From: a virus
IMG/VR virus record: IMGVR_UViG_3300032236_001008
Span: 1-59,077 of that record
Length of the DNA stretch: 59,077 bases
Strand: one strand, 5' to 3'
Positions 28,093 through 35,017 of this stretch are shown piece after piece. The position numbers and the translations under genes are program-made. The notes below the pieces were generated by a model. It was not told the origin of the DNA. It saw only the letters and a program-made list of their open reading frames with translations, and searched no databases. How positions within the stretch are numbered: position 1 is the stretch's first letter; every line of letters begins with the position of its first letter.

Positions 28093-28128
28093 AAAAAGGG
28101 AGGCCGCAGTTTCTACGGACACTCCCTT
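28093..28128 (-). terminator. Terminator hairpin between the SSB and RNR genes
   Basis: On the minus strand AAGGGAG and CTCCCTT pair around a 19-nt loop and are followed by a short T run (TTTTTC). It stands just after the stop of the ssDNA-binding protein gene and before the RNR start. The loop is long, so termination may be partial. Confidence 0.5.
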
Positions 28129-28143
28129 GTACTACTAAACTAC

Positions 28144-28662
28144 TTATACTGCGAAATCTGCTGCAGCGGATGTTGCACCGCCTAACTTCTCACCATCTTC
28201 CAACTTCTGGACATTGTTTAAACCACAAGCAATGCCTTTGGAACCACTTGTGTCGTATGGATACAATGTTACTGATGCACGGCCATAGCAACCACTGTAG
28301 AACTCTGATGCATCCAAGATTGGATTTAGATCAGCATCTACAACACCTGGCTTCTCGTTAGAGTTTGCATTGAAGAAATAATGACCAGCGTATACTGGAT
28401 CGCTTTTCTCTTCGTCACCGTCACGTAAACCACCTTTTAACATCTTAGGAACTGCACCACCAAAGAATGAAGCATTAGATGCTTTGGTGTCCTCAAACGC
28501 TTTAGTAAAACGTTTTACTGTATCAGTATCAGACTTAGGAATCAAAATGGATACGGAATACTTGAGCGTACCATTTGGAGTCTCAGCTGGCTGAAATACG
28601 TGAGCATATGAGAAACGTACTTTACCGGTTACAAACTTAGTTTTTGTGCTATTTTTAGCCAT
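28144..28662 (-). CDS. Single-stranded DNA-binding protein, DUF2815/Enc34 type
   Basis: A 172-residue protein with the conserved start TGKVRFSYAHVFQP and the segment GTLKYSVSILIPKSD of the Enc34 (DUF2815) OB-fold family. YAGHYFFNANSNEKPGV and YSGCYGRASVTLYPY are also characteristic. The C-terminal tail is short. It coats ssDNA during replication. It sits between the RecB-like nuclease and the RNR gene, a common order in such phages. Confidence 0.88.
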   Translation of the reverse strand: MAKNSTKTKFVTGKVRFSYAHVFQPAETPNGTLKYSVSILIPKSDTDTVKRFTKAFEDTKASNASFFGGAVPKMLKGGLRDGDEEKSDPVYAGHYFFNANSNEKPGVVDADLNPILDASEFYSGCYGRASVTLYPYDTSGSKGIACGLNNVQKLEDGEKLGGATSAAADFAV

Positions 28663-28744
28663 GATGATATTACCTTTTTAACGTAAAGATTGGACTTCAA
28701 TAGGGGCCAATCTGTCTACCCTTACAACTATTGTACAACAACTT

Positions 28745-28888
28745 TTATTTTACCACAAGTAAAATTCCAACATTACCTATGGCATAACCTAAAAACATTA
28801 TGCCCTGTCCTGTGGCACCTTTAAAAAACTGGTCTATTGCTACGACCAGATATGTAAGGCCCATCAGGCCTACAAGCCATGAACTCAT
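28745..28888 (-). CDS. Small two-helix membrane protein (47 aa)
   Basis: A 47-codon ORF whose ATG overlaps the stop of the upstream gene (ATGA). It has two hydrophobic segments, WLVGLMGLTYLVVAI and GIMFLGYAIGNVGILLVV, split by a short charged loop. Size and topology fit a membrane modulator or superinfection-exclusion-type protein; there is no direct evidence for either. Confidence 0.6.
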   Translation of the reverse strand: MSSWLVGLMGLTYLVVAIDQFFKGATGQGIMFLGYAIGNVGILLVVK

Positions 28889-30018
28889 TTGAAATCATCC
28901 TTTGCGGTTTCTTTAACACGTACCAGTTTTGGTGAACCTTCTGGACGTTGAATCAAACCACCAAGCCATGATTCCACTTGGCCCTTACCACCTAACTTAA
29001 TTAAAGATGGCACAGACTTCATCTTCTTTGGTTCCCAAATTTGTTCTTCTGGCAAACCTTTTTCTACTAAAACTTTTGCTGCTAATTCTTGATCTGTTAC
29101 TTTGCGATGCGTTACTGTTGTTCCAAGTTTAAATCCTTTTGGAATAACTTGCTCAGTAATTGCTTTGTTCAACGCATAGTCTTCTACATCTGTTGCCCAC
29201 TGTCTTAAGTCTTGCGCTTTTGCAAGGACTTCGACGAGCTCTTCTTCGCTGAGGAGGGGCGGCTCTTTGAACTCTTGCTTGGCGAGCTCTTGGTTGTAGT
29301 CGCTGCGCGCTCTGCAGGTTGCTTTTGCACGGCAGAACTGGCACCAATCGCCCGGGAGGAACTCGCCTGCGCCGCTCCACGCTTTCTTGGCTTTTGGTTT
29401 GACGAAGTAGTTGGCCCAGTCGACCAGTTTACTGATGGTGGTACCATCGGTACTGATACTGTCAAGTCGGGGCTGATGTATCGTGTAACTGACTTCTTTA
29501 ATATCGGGGTATTCTTCTTTGAACTTGCTCCACGCACCGAGGGCGTAGAGCCTGAGCTGCGTGTTGTCTTGGGCTGAGATTGGGATTCCTTTTCCAAACT
29601 TGAGGTCAATAACCCGAATGGAGTGCTTAGAAAGTATAACCACATCGGCTGTACCAAATCCGTCAGGAACCCAGTCAGAGAAGTCCACACGTTGTTCAAA
29701 GAGTGGCGTGTCACCTTCACCGATTTGAGAACGTACGTATAAAACGTAGCTATCGACGTGAGCCTCGAAATCGTCGTTGTAGTAGGGTGTTGCTTTGATA
29801 ATTGCTTCTTCATGTTGATACTCCTCTATGCCAATTTGTCCAAAATGGTGTCTAAGTTTTGCTTCTGCTAGGGAATGCGCCATAGTGCCTTCTTGACTAA
29901 AGTCAAAGGCGCCAGGGGCACGTTTTTGTTCGGGGAGGGTTGCTTCTAGTTTGGCACTAGGGGTGCAAGAAAGCCACCGTTTTGAGCCAGAAGCAGAGAG
30001 TAGTGCATGCGCAGTCAT
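28885..30018 (-). CDS. RecB/Cas4-like nuclease (DUF2800)
   Basis: A 377-residue PD-(D/E)xK nuclease of the DUF2800 family. Residues SASGSKRWLSCTPSAKLE open the protein with C18. The active-site pattern is FGTAD125 then VIDLKFGKG (D138, K140) and QLRLYA (Q154, Y158). C226, C229 and C235 (WCQFCRAKATC) complete a likely iron-sulfur cluster with C18. It probably processes DNA ends in recombination or replication. It has a host-type promoter in front and an AAGG site. Confidence 0.85.
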   Translation of the reverse strand: MTAHALLSASGSKRWLSCTPSAKLEATLPEQKRAPGAFDFSQEGTMAHSLAEAKLRHHFGQIGIEEYQHEEAIIKATPYYNDDFEAHVDSYVLYVRSQIGEGDTPLFEQRVDFSDWVPDGFGTADVVILSKHSIRVIDLKFGKGIPISAQDNTQLRLYALGAWSKFKEEYPDIKEVSYTIHQPRLDSISTDGTTISKLVDWANYFVKPKAKKAWSGAGEFLPGDWCQFCRAKATCRARSDYNQELAKQEFKEPPLLSEEELVEVLAKAQDLRQWATDVEDYALNKAITEQVIPKGFKLGTTVTHRKVTDQELAAKVLVEKGLPEEQIWEPKKMKSVPSLIKLGGKGQVESWLGGLIQRPEGSPKLVRVKETAKDDFK

Positions 30019-30044
30019 ATTAGCCTTATTAGTCTGTTTAGAAG

Positions 30045-30078
30045 TATATATACTAATGCAAAAAAGGGACTTTGTAAA
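30045..30078 (-). promoter_or_regulatory. Sigma70-like promoter for the nuclease/SSB/RNR unit
   Basis: On the minus strand TTTACA (30078-30073), 17 nt, then TAGTAT (30055-30050), with the phage element TTGCATTAGTA at 30061-30051. The GGGCG half of the phage motif is missing here; pos. 37 is still an A (30045). A 27-nt leader leads to the ATG at 30018. The -35 box lies inside the terminator at 30061-30088. Confidence 0.6.
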
Positions 30079-30088
30079 GTCCCTTTTT
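30061..30088 (-). terminator. Bidirectional terminator overlapping a promoter
   Basis: AAAAAGGGACTTT, a 3-nt loop and the complementary AAGTCCCTTTTT form a nearly perfect symmetric hairpin with T runs on both strands. It ends the transcript of the terminase-small-subunit-like gene, and its 3' arm carries the -35 region of the next promoter. Confidence 0.75.
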
Positions 30089-30103
30089 GAAAATATATTT
30101 TTC

Positions 30104-30490
30104 TTACGACTTTAGGGCGGAAATGAGGTTTGCTATCTCTTTATTAAAATCTACTGTTACTTCCGCTTTGAGATCTATTTTGGTATCTCTGGTCTCACGG
30201 TAGTCTTCTTGGAATTGGCCACGTAATGCAATCTCGGCCAAGCGGCTGTTAAAGCCTTTGTTGTTTACGTTAGCCAAAATCTCACGTTCCCAATAGGCTT
30301 GGCTATGGGTCTTTGCAGTTTCTAGGGCATCAGCAAATTCTTCATGGTTTTTCTTCCATGTCTCTGCAACGTTTTTATTGATGCCAATTTCGGCGAACAT
30401 CATTTTTTGGGATGCGCCTTCTTTACCCAATGCGATCATACGTTCGCACATCTCGGGTTTGTATACGTATCTTGGTTTTTTAGCTGCCAC
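30104..30490 (-). CDS. Terminase small subunit-like protein
   Basis: A 128-residue protein. YKPEMCERMIALGKEGAS followed by QKMMFAEIGINKNVAETW is a helix-turn-helix of the type that starts many small terminase subunits, and HEEFADALETAKTHSQAYWE continues the family pattern. The C-terminus (KIDLKAEVTVDFNKEI) is also common in TerS. It would recognise packaging sites. It is far from terL (53620) and on the other strand, next to an HNH nuclease gene, which is unusual; another DNA-binding role is possible. Confidence 0.65.
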   Translation of the reverse strand: MAAKKPRYVYKPEMCERMIALGKEGASQKMMFAEIGINKNVAETWKKNHEEFADALETAKTHSQAYWEREILANVNNKGFNSRLAEIALRGQFQEDYRETRDTKIDLKAEVTVDFNKEIANLISALKS

Positions 30491-30770
30491 ACTTCCACCT
30501 TCTTAGACTTGCTGCTTTGCGGGTTGGTTTGCCGTTTTCATCTTTCATAGGGCCTGGCATACCAGACATCCTAGCACAAAACGACTTCTTACGAGGGCCA
30601 CCCTCTGGTTGAGGGGCTTTCAAATGGGAACCTGTTTCCCTGTTGTATTTCTCTCGACCTTTGGCTGTAAGCCCAGCGCCCTTGGATACTGGTAACTTTT
30701 CACCACGACCTATTGCCAATGATACGTTGCCACCGGTTTTCATTTTAGGTAGTTTTTTAAAGTCGTTCAT
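30480..30770 (-). CDS. Conserved small basic phage protein (96 aa)
   Basis: Contains KGREKYNRETGSHLKAP and KKSFCARMSGMPGPMKDENG followed by TRKAASLRRWKC, which I recall as a conserved phage family of unknown function (DUF6321-like). The N-terminus MNDFKKLPKMKTGGNV shares the FKxLPKM start and GG-x-V turn with the virion protein at 10664. It overlaps the TerS-like gene by 11 bases. Confidence 0.62.
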   Translation of the reverse strand: MNDFKKLPKMKTGGNVSLAIGRGEKLPVSKGAGLTAKGREKYNRETGSHLKAPQPEGGPRKKSFCARMSGMPGPMKDENGKPTRKAASLRRWKCGS

Positions 30771-30916
30771 TTCTTTGCAGTCTTAGCTGATTGTTTAAAC
30801 GATTTGGCTGTAGGGGCGCCTTTGGTTCCTGGCTTGCGCATCTTCTCGCCAGAGCCAGCCTTGATGCGCTCTTGTTTAGCATGAATGTTTGCGTAGAGTC
30901 CTGGTTTACTTGGCAT
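30767..30916 (-). CDS. Small basic protein (49 aa)
   Basis: I chose the internal ATG at 30916 because it gives MPSKPGLYANIHAKQERIKA, a recurrent start of a small conserved phage protein, and leaves only an 11-base overlap with the HNH gene. A longer start at 31042 would lie deep in that gene. The C-terminus is Lys/Ala-rich (KSFKQSAKTAKK). The function is unknown. Confidence 0.62.
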   Translation of the reverse strand: MPSKPGLYANIHAKQERIKAGSGEKMRKPGTKGAPTAKSFKQSAKTAKK

Positions 30917-31298
30917 TCCTTTTAGCCCTTCTGTTTTGATTATATTTTGAATCGCTGCCACGTCTTCTGGCTGCTGCTTTAATTCTTGTAGCTTCAGCCG
31001 CTTGTTCTGGCGTGTCGTAAATTCTGTTTTTTCTTGAAGCATCTACATTACAAGATAGATGGCTGTATGCTATGTTGTTGATATTAAAGAATATTCCAGC
31101 TGGATCCACGCTATCTAACCATGGGACTATATGCTCAATAGAAAAGTTCTCTCTTAGCATTTGTTTGCCACAATGGTGGCATTTGTTCATTCCATTCTTA
31201 CCAACAAAATCAAAAATAATGTCTTTAATCAATCGGTTAGATGCTGTGCTTGGGTTCATACCAAGCTGGTCGTGCTTCTTTCTTACATGGTTTTTCAT
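30906..31298 (-). CDS. HNH endonuclease
   Basis: A 130-residue nuclease. C40-x2-C43 (KCHHCGKQ) and a later SHLSC83N give a zinc-binding pair set; the catalytic core is FSIEHIVPWLDS with H56, followed by NINNIAYSHLSCN. It could be a free-standing homing nuclease, or a packaging partner of the neighbouring TerS-like protein, since HNH proteins assist terminase in several phages. It overlaps the next gene by 11 bases. Confidence 0.8.
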   Translation of the reverse strand: MKNHVRKKHDQLGMNPSTASNRLIKDIIFDFVGKNGMNKCHHCGKQMLRENFSIEHIVPWLDSVDPAGIFFNINNIAYSHLSCNVDASRKNRIYDTPEQAAEATRIKAAARRRGSDSKYNQNRRAKRNAK

Positions 31299-31322
31299 TG
31301 ACTATCCCAAGATGTCTAATTT

Positions 31323-31341
31323 GAAAAGCCCCCGAAGGGGC
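31323..31341 (-). terminator. Terminator after the 85-aa gene
   Basis: On the minus strand GCCCCTTCGGGGGC, a stable TTCG-type hairpin, is followed by TTTTC. It lies 7 bases after the stop of the gene at 31349 and before the HNH gene. Confidence 0.65.
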
Positions 31342-31348
31342 GTACTGC

Positions 31349-31606
31349 TTAGAATAATACAGTAGTGCCTGTAAAACGTTTGGCAATTTTACCAAACTCG
31401 TTTACTTGCGTCTCACTAATAAACTTGTTGATTTCAATTGCTTTTTCAACAATTTCTTCAACGGTAGGAAACTTTGGTGCTGCGTCTTCTACTTTTTTAG
31501 ACGCCTTGCTAAGAACTTCCCATGCGGCTAAATTAGCTTCATGTTGTCTAACCAAGATGTCCTTGGCGGTGTTGAAAATAGAAAAGCGTAGTTCAAATGG
31601 ATTCAT
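31349..31606 (-). CDS. Helical phasin-like protein (85 aa)
   Basis: An 85-residue amphipathic helical protein (FELRFSIFNTAKDILVRQHE, EEIVEKAIEINKFISE). Charge and helix patterns look like phasins or coiled-coil adaptor proteins, but there is no specific motif. It stands alone between a promoter with a structured leader (31732) and a terminator (31323), so it is a single-gene unit, perhaps strongly expressed. An AGGAG site precedes the ATG. Confidence 0.55.
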   Translation of the reverse strand: MNPFELRFSIFNTAKDILVRQHEANLAAWEVLSKASKKVEDAAPKFPTVEEIVEKAIEINKFISETQVNEFGKIAKRFTGTTVLF

Positions 31607-31632
31607 GTAATTCTCCTGTGTGTTTGTGTGTA

Positions 31633-31654
31633 AAAGATGCCCGTCTTTCCGGGC
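31633..31654 (-). other. Hairpin with U run in the leader of the 85-aa gene
   Basis: On the minus strand GCCCG and CGGGC enclose a 6-nt loop and are followed by ATCTTTTA. It lies within the 125-nt leader between the promoter at 31768-31732 and the ATG at 31606. It could be an attenuator, a 5' stabilising hairpin, or a terminator for the upstream operon. Confidence 0.45.
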
Positions 31655-31731
31655 TGTCCGACCGAGGATCCCCAGTCCAAAGCAAAGTGGCGTTTTAAGT
31701 CACTTGCAGAAGGCGTCTCACGACGAGCTCC

Positions 31732-31768
31732 TATATCTACTAATGCAAAAAACCGGCTGAATCCGCCC
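31732..31768 (-). promoter_or_regulatory. Phage promoter motif on the minus strand
   Basis: On the minus strand GGGCG starts at 31768, followed by 15 nt and TTGCATTAGTA at 31748-31738, with A at position 37 (31732). This is the only full copy of the motif on the minus strand. It begins directly after the stop codon of the gene at 31769. Confidence 0.68.
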
Positions 31769-31999
31769 CTACATGTCCTCTGGGACAATAATAGTCTTTT
31801 TTGGCTTAGAAGGGGGTGTTTTGTTCAAGGCGCTATGCAAATGCGGCATAACATCATTGAGCATCATTTTAGCCATTGCTGCGGCTTTTTCCTGATGCTC
31901 AATCTCCTGCTGGGCCGTAGTCATCTTAGCCTTACGTTCTACTTCGGCTATGATGTTGTTACTAACGCCAGCACGTTTAAGAAGCTGCTTGAGATTCAT
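31769..31999 (-). CDS. Small protein of unknown function (76 aa)
   Basis: A helical, charged 76-residue protein (NNIIAEVERKAKMTTAQQE) with a Pro/Lys-rich tail (PPSKPKKTIIVPEDM). It is the last gene of the small-gene series starting near 38 kb and overlaps its upstream neighbour by 23 bases. No family is recognised. Confidence 0.5.
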   Translation of the reverse strand: MNLKQLLKRAGVSNNIIAEVERKAKMTTAQQEIEHQEKAAAMAKMMLNDVMPHLHSALNKTPPSKPKKTIIVPEDM

Positions 32000-32207
32000 C
32001 TTGCGCCTTTGCTACAGCATCCAAACCTTCTTGAGCTTTTTTAACCTGAGGGGCTGCTTGTTGTTGGATTAGATTTATAAATGCCACCAATGTTGTAGAT
32101 GGTACTTGATTTGGCATGTTTAGAATGTTTAATAGCACATTGATTTCACGCACCGGCATCTCTAATTGAACTACAAAATCATCTAACGGGTTTACTGTTT
32201 CAGTCAT
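31977..32207 (-). CDS. Small protein of unknown function (76 aa)
   Basis: The ATG at 32207 is preferred: AAAGGT lies 7 bases upstream and only 8 bases overlap the previous gene. The protein (MTETVNPLDDFVVQLEMPV, then EINVLLNILNMPNQVPS) is helical, with an Ala/Gln-rich C-terminus. The pattern of a domain centred on LPVREINxxLNxL recurs in small phage proteins without known role. Confidence 0.52.
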   Translation of the reverse strand: MTETVNPLDDFVVQLEMPVREINVLLNILNMPNQVPSTTLVAFINLIQQQAAPQVKKAQEGLDAVAKAQDESQAAS

Positions 32208-32490
32208 TTTTGTTACCTTTCTTTTTTCCAAATAATTTTTCTCTTGCTGCTAATTTTTCTGGATCAGTACAATACTGATTCAGTTCAAACACCCTACAAT
32301 GCATATCCTGCGCATACCAAATGCGCATATCGTGCAACATTTTTAAACCCAACAAAGTATTTGCCACTTCATCTTCTGTCATTGGTGTTTCAGCGTCACC
32401 GTGATACTTAAAAAATAATTCTAAGTCATCACTTGTTTGCCACACTTGTTGAATTGCGCTTTCTAAATCGCCTGCGGTATATTTTTTCAT
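32200..32490 (-). CDS. Small protein of unknown function (96 aa)
   Basis: A helical acidic 96-residue protein (AGDLESAIQQVWQTSDDLEL, EDEVANTLLGLKMLHDMR) ending in KKKGNKND. It overlaps the upstream gene by four bases. No motif is recognised. Confidence 0.5.
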   Translation of the reverse strand: MKKYTAGDLESAIQQVWQTSDDLELFFKYHGDAETPMTEDEVANTLLGLKMLHDMRIWYAQDMHCRVFELNQYCTDPEKLAAREKLFGKKKGNKND

Positions 32491-32708
32491 TTCTTTTTCT
32501 TCTTTGCTTTTTTAATTTCTGCGTCAACATCAGTACTATACCAGCCAAGAACTAACTTGATGGCCGGTAAAAGCTCTTTCCAAGCAGCCACATCATCTTC
32601 ATGCCAATGATCTGCGTTCTTTAACATGCCTGATAAAGACACATAACTTTCTGCCAAATTGGCAACAGTAATTTCATCCGCAAAATCATAATCTAATTCT
32701 AATTTCAT
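32487..32708 (-). CDS. Small acidic protein (73 aa)
   Basis: The ATG at 32708 follows GGAGAAAAAGT and overlaps the previous stop by four bases, which fits better than a start at 32738. The protein (MKLELDYDFADEITVANLAE) is acidic with a Lys tail. A small acidic helix-rich fold is likely; no family is recognised. Confidence 0.5.
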   Translation of the reverse strand: MKLELDYDFADEITVANLAESYVSLSGMLKNADHWHEDDVAAWKELLPAIKLVLGWYSTDVDAEIKKAKKKKK

Positions 32709-32893
32709 ACTTTTTCTCCAGTATCCATACGCATACACTGCGCAGCAGCTAATGTTACTTCCGGTTTAAACGGTAAATTTAAAAACTCTTTTTTAATGCT
32801 TTGACATCTTTCATATGATATTGGTTGGTTGCTAACCATAAAGTCACAACTTTGACCAATACACATAACCGATACAAATATGAACTCAATCAT
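32705..32893 (-). CDS. Small secreted or membrane-anchored protein (62 aa)
   Basis: Starts at 32893 in an ATGA overlap. The first 18 residues (MIEFIFVSVMCIGQSCDF) form a hydrophobic segment that may be a signal peptide. Two later cysteines (ERCQSI, AAQCMRM) recall the small protein at 37792, suggesting a shared family. Role unknown. Confidence 0.5.
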   Translation of the reverse strand: MIEFIFVSVMCIGQSCDFMVSNQPISYERCQSIKKEFLNLPFKPEVTLAAAQCMRMDTGEKV

Positions 32894-33153
32894 TTTCCAC
32901 ACTCCGGGTCGGGCATATGGTTGTTGTAATCCACAATACCAAATGGGCCAGGTCTTGTACGCTTGGTAATCTCACGTTCAATATACCAGCGGGCTTTGCG
33001 TAAATCTTCCATGGCATCGTTTTTTAGATCAGCTCGCCAAATATATTTAATAGCGTTGCCAAGATTAAAACCCATATGCTCGGTGATTTGAATACAATCA
33101 ATCCCTGATGGATGGCTGGTGTAATGCTTAGGCTTGTTGACTGGATCGTGCAT
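32890..33153 (-). CDS. DUF3310 protein
   Basis: An 87-residue protein with the classic DUF3310 pattern: DPVNKPKHYTSHPSGIDCIQ, EHMGFNLGNAIKYIWRADLK and then EDLRKARWYIEREI. The family is widespread in phages and sometimes called nucleotide kinase-like, though the activity is not settled. It belongs to the small-gene series with short overlaps on both sides. Confidence 0.85.
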   Translation of the reverse strand: MHDPVNKPKHYTSHPSGIDCIQITEHMGFNLGNAIKYIWRADLKNDAMEDLRKARWYIEREITKRTRPGPFGIVDYNNHMPDPECGK

Positions 33154-33322
33154 GTCTCATCTTTCTAAGTTCTTCTTCCATAGTTTGTAACTCCTCGAAG
33201 CTGTCACAAACCCAGATTCCCAATAAATTTTCGTAGCGGCTAGTGTCGATATCTTCCACACCAGTAAGCGTTTCCATAACATAATTGCCCTTGTATCTAT
33301 GTTCAACAATAAAATGACTCAT
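33128..33322 (-). CDS. Small protein of unknown function (64 aa)
   Basis: A 64-residue protein (MSHFIVEHRYKGNYVMETL, then ENLLGIWVCDSFEELQTMEE), mixed strand and helix. It overlaps the DUF3310 gene by 26 bases and the gene upstream by four. No family is recognised. Confidence 0.48.
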   Translation of the reverse strand: MSHFIVEHRYKGNYVMETLTGVEDIDTSRYENLLGIWVCDSFEELQTMEEELRKMRHARSSQQA

Positions 33323-33615
33323 AGTTTTAGCTCCTGTTTAATGAACTCAACACCTTTTTCAAAATGATAGCGCCAATACTTTTCGGTCACATGGATATCA
33401 TTATAACTCTGTCCGTTGAGAAACGCCAGTAAAACTTCTTGGGGTTTTGGTGGCATGCGATATTCTATAAGATACCGAATGTCAAGCATGTCTTCTGGAT
33501 CCCATGGAAACCAGCCCTCAATCAGTTGTGTAGATGTCCCCTCCACATCATCTTGCTCTAACGGATCTGGATCCTCATCCGATAGTCTTGGAGTAGTTGC
33601 TTTTATTTTTTTCAT
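33319..33615 (-). CDS. Small protein with possible helix-turn-helix (98 aa)
   Basis: An acidic N-terminus (SDEDPDPLEQDDVEGTSTQ) is followed by helices; residues 65-95 (PQEVLLAFLNGQSYNDIHV, TEKYWRYHFEKGVEFIK) look like a sigma-region-4 or HTH-type arrangement, weakly. It follows the ketosynthase gene with an ATGA overlap, so it may belong to the same functional group. Confidence 0.48.
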   Translation of the reverse strand: MKKIKATTPRLSDEDPDPLEQDDVEGTSTQLIEGWFPWDPEDMLDIRYLIEYRMPPKPQEVLLAFLNGQSYNDIHVTEKYWRYHFEKGVEFIKQELKL

Positions 33616-34721
33616 ACTCTTGTGTCAAAAATTGATGCTGCGTAAATATTTCCCATGCCTGCTGCCAAACTTAAAATCTTTGGCGAACGTTTCATTATAA
33701 ACGGTTCTGATAAGAACACTGTATCGCTTTCAGTTCTGTTTAGAATAGCTGGTACTAGACCAGATTGCAAACTGTCTAGTAACAAGCAAGTCTCTAATAA
33801 ACCTGATGCGCCCATGGTGTGACCTATCCGTTGTTTAAACGACGTCGCAATAAACGGCGTATGAAACAGCGTTTGAAGAGCGGCCTTCTCAGCCATGTTA
33901 TTTGACTTAGTGCCTGTACCGTGCGTCTTAACAATCTGTATCTCCTCTGATCCCATGTTAGCAGTTTTAAATGCGTTCTCTACTGCACGAACAAAACCTT
34001 GTCCATCTTCACGCTGACCGATAGCGTTGGTGCTTTGCTCACCGGCTACACCAGCGCCAAGCAACTTAGCTTTTGGTTTGTTTGACAGGGCTGCCTCAGA
34101 TTCAAACACAGCAAACACTGCGCCCTGACCAACGTAGAACCCGCCGTTGTGTTTATCAAATGCAGATGGCTTTACACCGGCTTGTTCATCTTTGTGAGTT
34201 AAGCAAGCACCAGACTGCCCAAAGAAGTGCAATACCTTGTCGTTTATGGTATCTTCTAAACCAAGTACGCACACACGATCAAAGCCTTTGTATGTTATCA
34301 GATCATATACATCAGTCATAACTTTAAGACTAGATGCGCATGCGCTGGCATCTGTATAAACCAAATCATCTGCACCACACATCTGCGCTATACGTCCGGC
34401 ATATACCTGTGTTAGTGTAAGCGGTAGTATTTTGTAATCGTAAGTCAAACGGCTTTTCTTAATTGCAAATGGGTTGATGCCAGCAAAGTGAGCATTACCA
34501 GAGGCTAAGATAAATGCAGTCTTACCTTTGCGTTCTCTGAGCGAGCGTAACAAATCAACATCTAACACACGTTCTGCTAACTTGTGTGGCACATATACTA
34601 AACCAGTTTCTTTGCGAGCAAACAGTTCTGGAAACCAATGGATGCGTTGTGGAAAATCTAATTCATCCAGTAAGTCCGTATGGGTTGCAGCAACTGTTCG
34701 GTAATCTGATAGATAAATCAT
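33612..34721 (-). CDS. Beta-ketoacyl-ACP synthase (FabF/KAS II-like)
   Basis: A 369-residue thiolase-fold condensing enzyme. The nucleophile is C128 in YTDASACASSLKV; the two histidines are H267 (KTHGTGTKSNN) and H301 (FKQRIGHTMGASG), with K296 five residues before H301, exactly as K335/H340 of FabF. The usual C-terminal GFGG loop is altered to LAAGMGNIYAA. The protein is about 40 residues shorter than FabF at the N-terminus. Its ATG overlaps the stop of an acyl carrier protein gene, its expected partner. Catalysis is plausible since all key residues remain, but the substrate is unknown. Confidence 0.88.
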   Translation of the reverse strand: MIYLSDYRTVAATHTDLLDELDFPQRIHWFPELFARKETGLVYVPHKLAERVLDVDLLRSLRERKGKTAFILASGNAHFAGINPFAIKKSRLTYDYKILPLTLTQVYAGRIAQMCGADDLVYTDASACASSLKVMTDVYDLITYKGFDRVCVLGLEDTINDKVLHFFGQSGACLTHKDEQAGVKPSAFDKHNGGFYVGQGAVFAVFESEAALSNKPKAKLLGAGVAGEQSTNAIGQREDGQGFVRAVENAFKTANMGSEEIQIVKTHGTGTKSNNMAEKAALQTLFHTPFIATSFKQRIGHTMGASGLLETCLLLDSLQSGLVPAILNRTESDTVFLSEPFIMKRSPKILSLAAGMGNIYAASIFDTRV

Positions 34722-35017
34722 TCAATACTTTCTAACGCTTCTTTAACTGTTGCTGGATGTTTGGTTGCATGGTCTTGCATGTACTTAAAGAAATCACGAA
34801 TGGTACTTGTCTCATTCATTTCCATGAGTTTAACATCTTCCTCCGATACGCCATAGACATCTGACAGATAAATACCTACCATCAAGAAGTCTAAGCTATC
34901 TAACCCTGTGTCTTTAAGTAAGGTATCCAAACTATCAACGACCATTTCATCTGCGCTAACTGGTCTGGCTAACTTAACTACATGCTTAATAATTTCTAAT
35001 AGTTCTTGGTCTGTCAT
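34718..35017 (-). CDS. Acyl carrier protein
   Basis: A 99-residue acidic four-helix protein. The phosphopantetheine site is S41 in TGLDSLDFLMVGIYL (the DSL motif), followed by the usual acidic helix II and a third part (GVSEEDVKLMEMNETSTIRDF). The N-terminus is longer than that of E. coli AcpP. It overlaps the SNF2 helicase gene upstream and the ketosynthase downstream by four bases each. It would need host phosphopantetheinyl transferase to become active. Confidence 0.85.
   Translation of the reverse strand: MTDQELLEIIKHVVKLARPVSADEMVVDSLDTLLKDTGLDSLDFLMVGIYLSDVYGVSEEDVKLMEMNETSTIRDFFKYMQDHATKHPATVKEALESIE

Noticed and set aside
29205-29813. 202-codon minus-strand ORF inside the nuclease gene
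   Set aside because: Low-complexity Ser/Lys-rich shadow of the DUF2800 gene in another frame.
30917-31042. Longer N-terminus for the 49-aa basic protein
   Set aside because: It would overlap the HNH gene by 137 bases; the internal ATG gives a recognisable start and a short overlap.
31637-32044. 135-codon plus-strand ORF, and 31603-31788 on minus
   Set aside because: Both run across the promoter and leader at 31633-31768 and through clear minus-strand genes; no ribosome site and no recognisable protein pattern.
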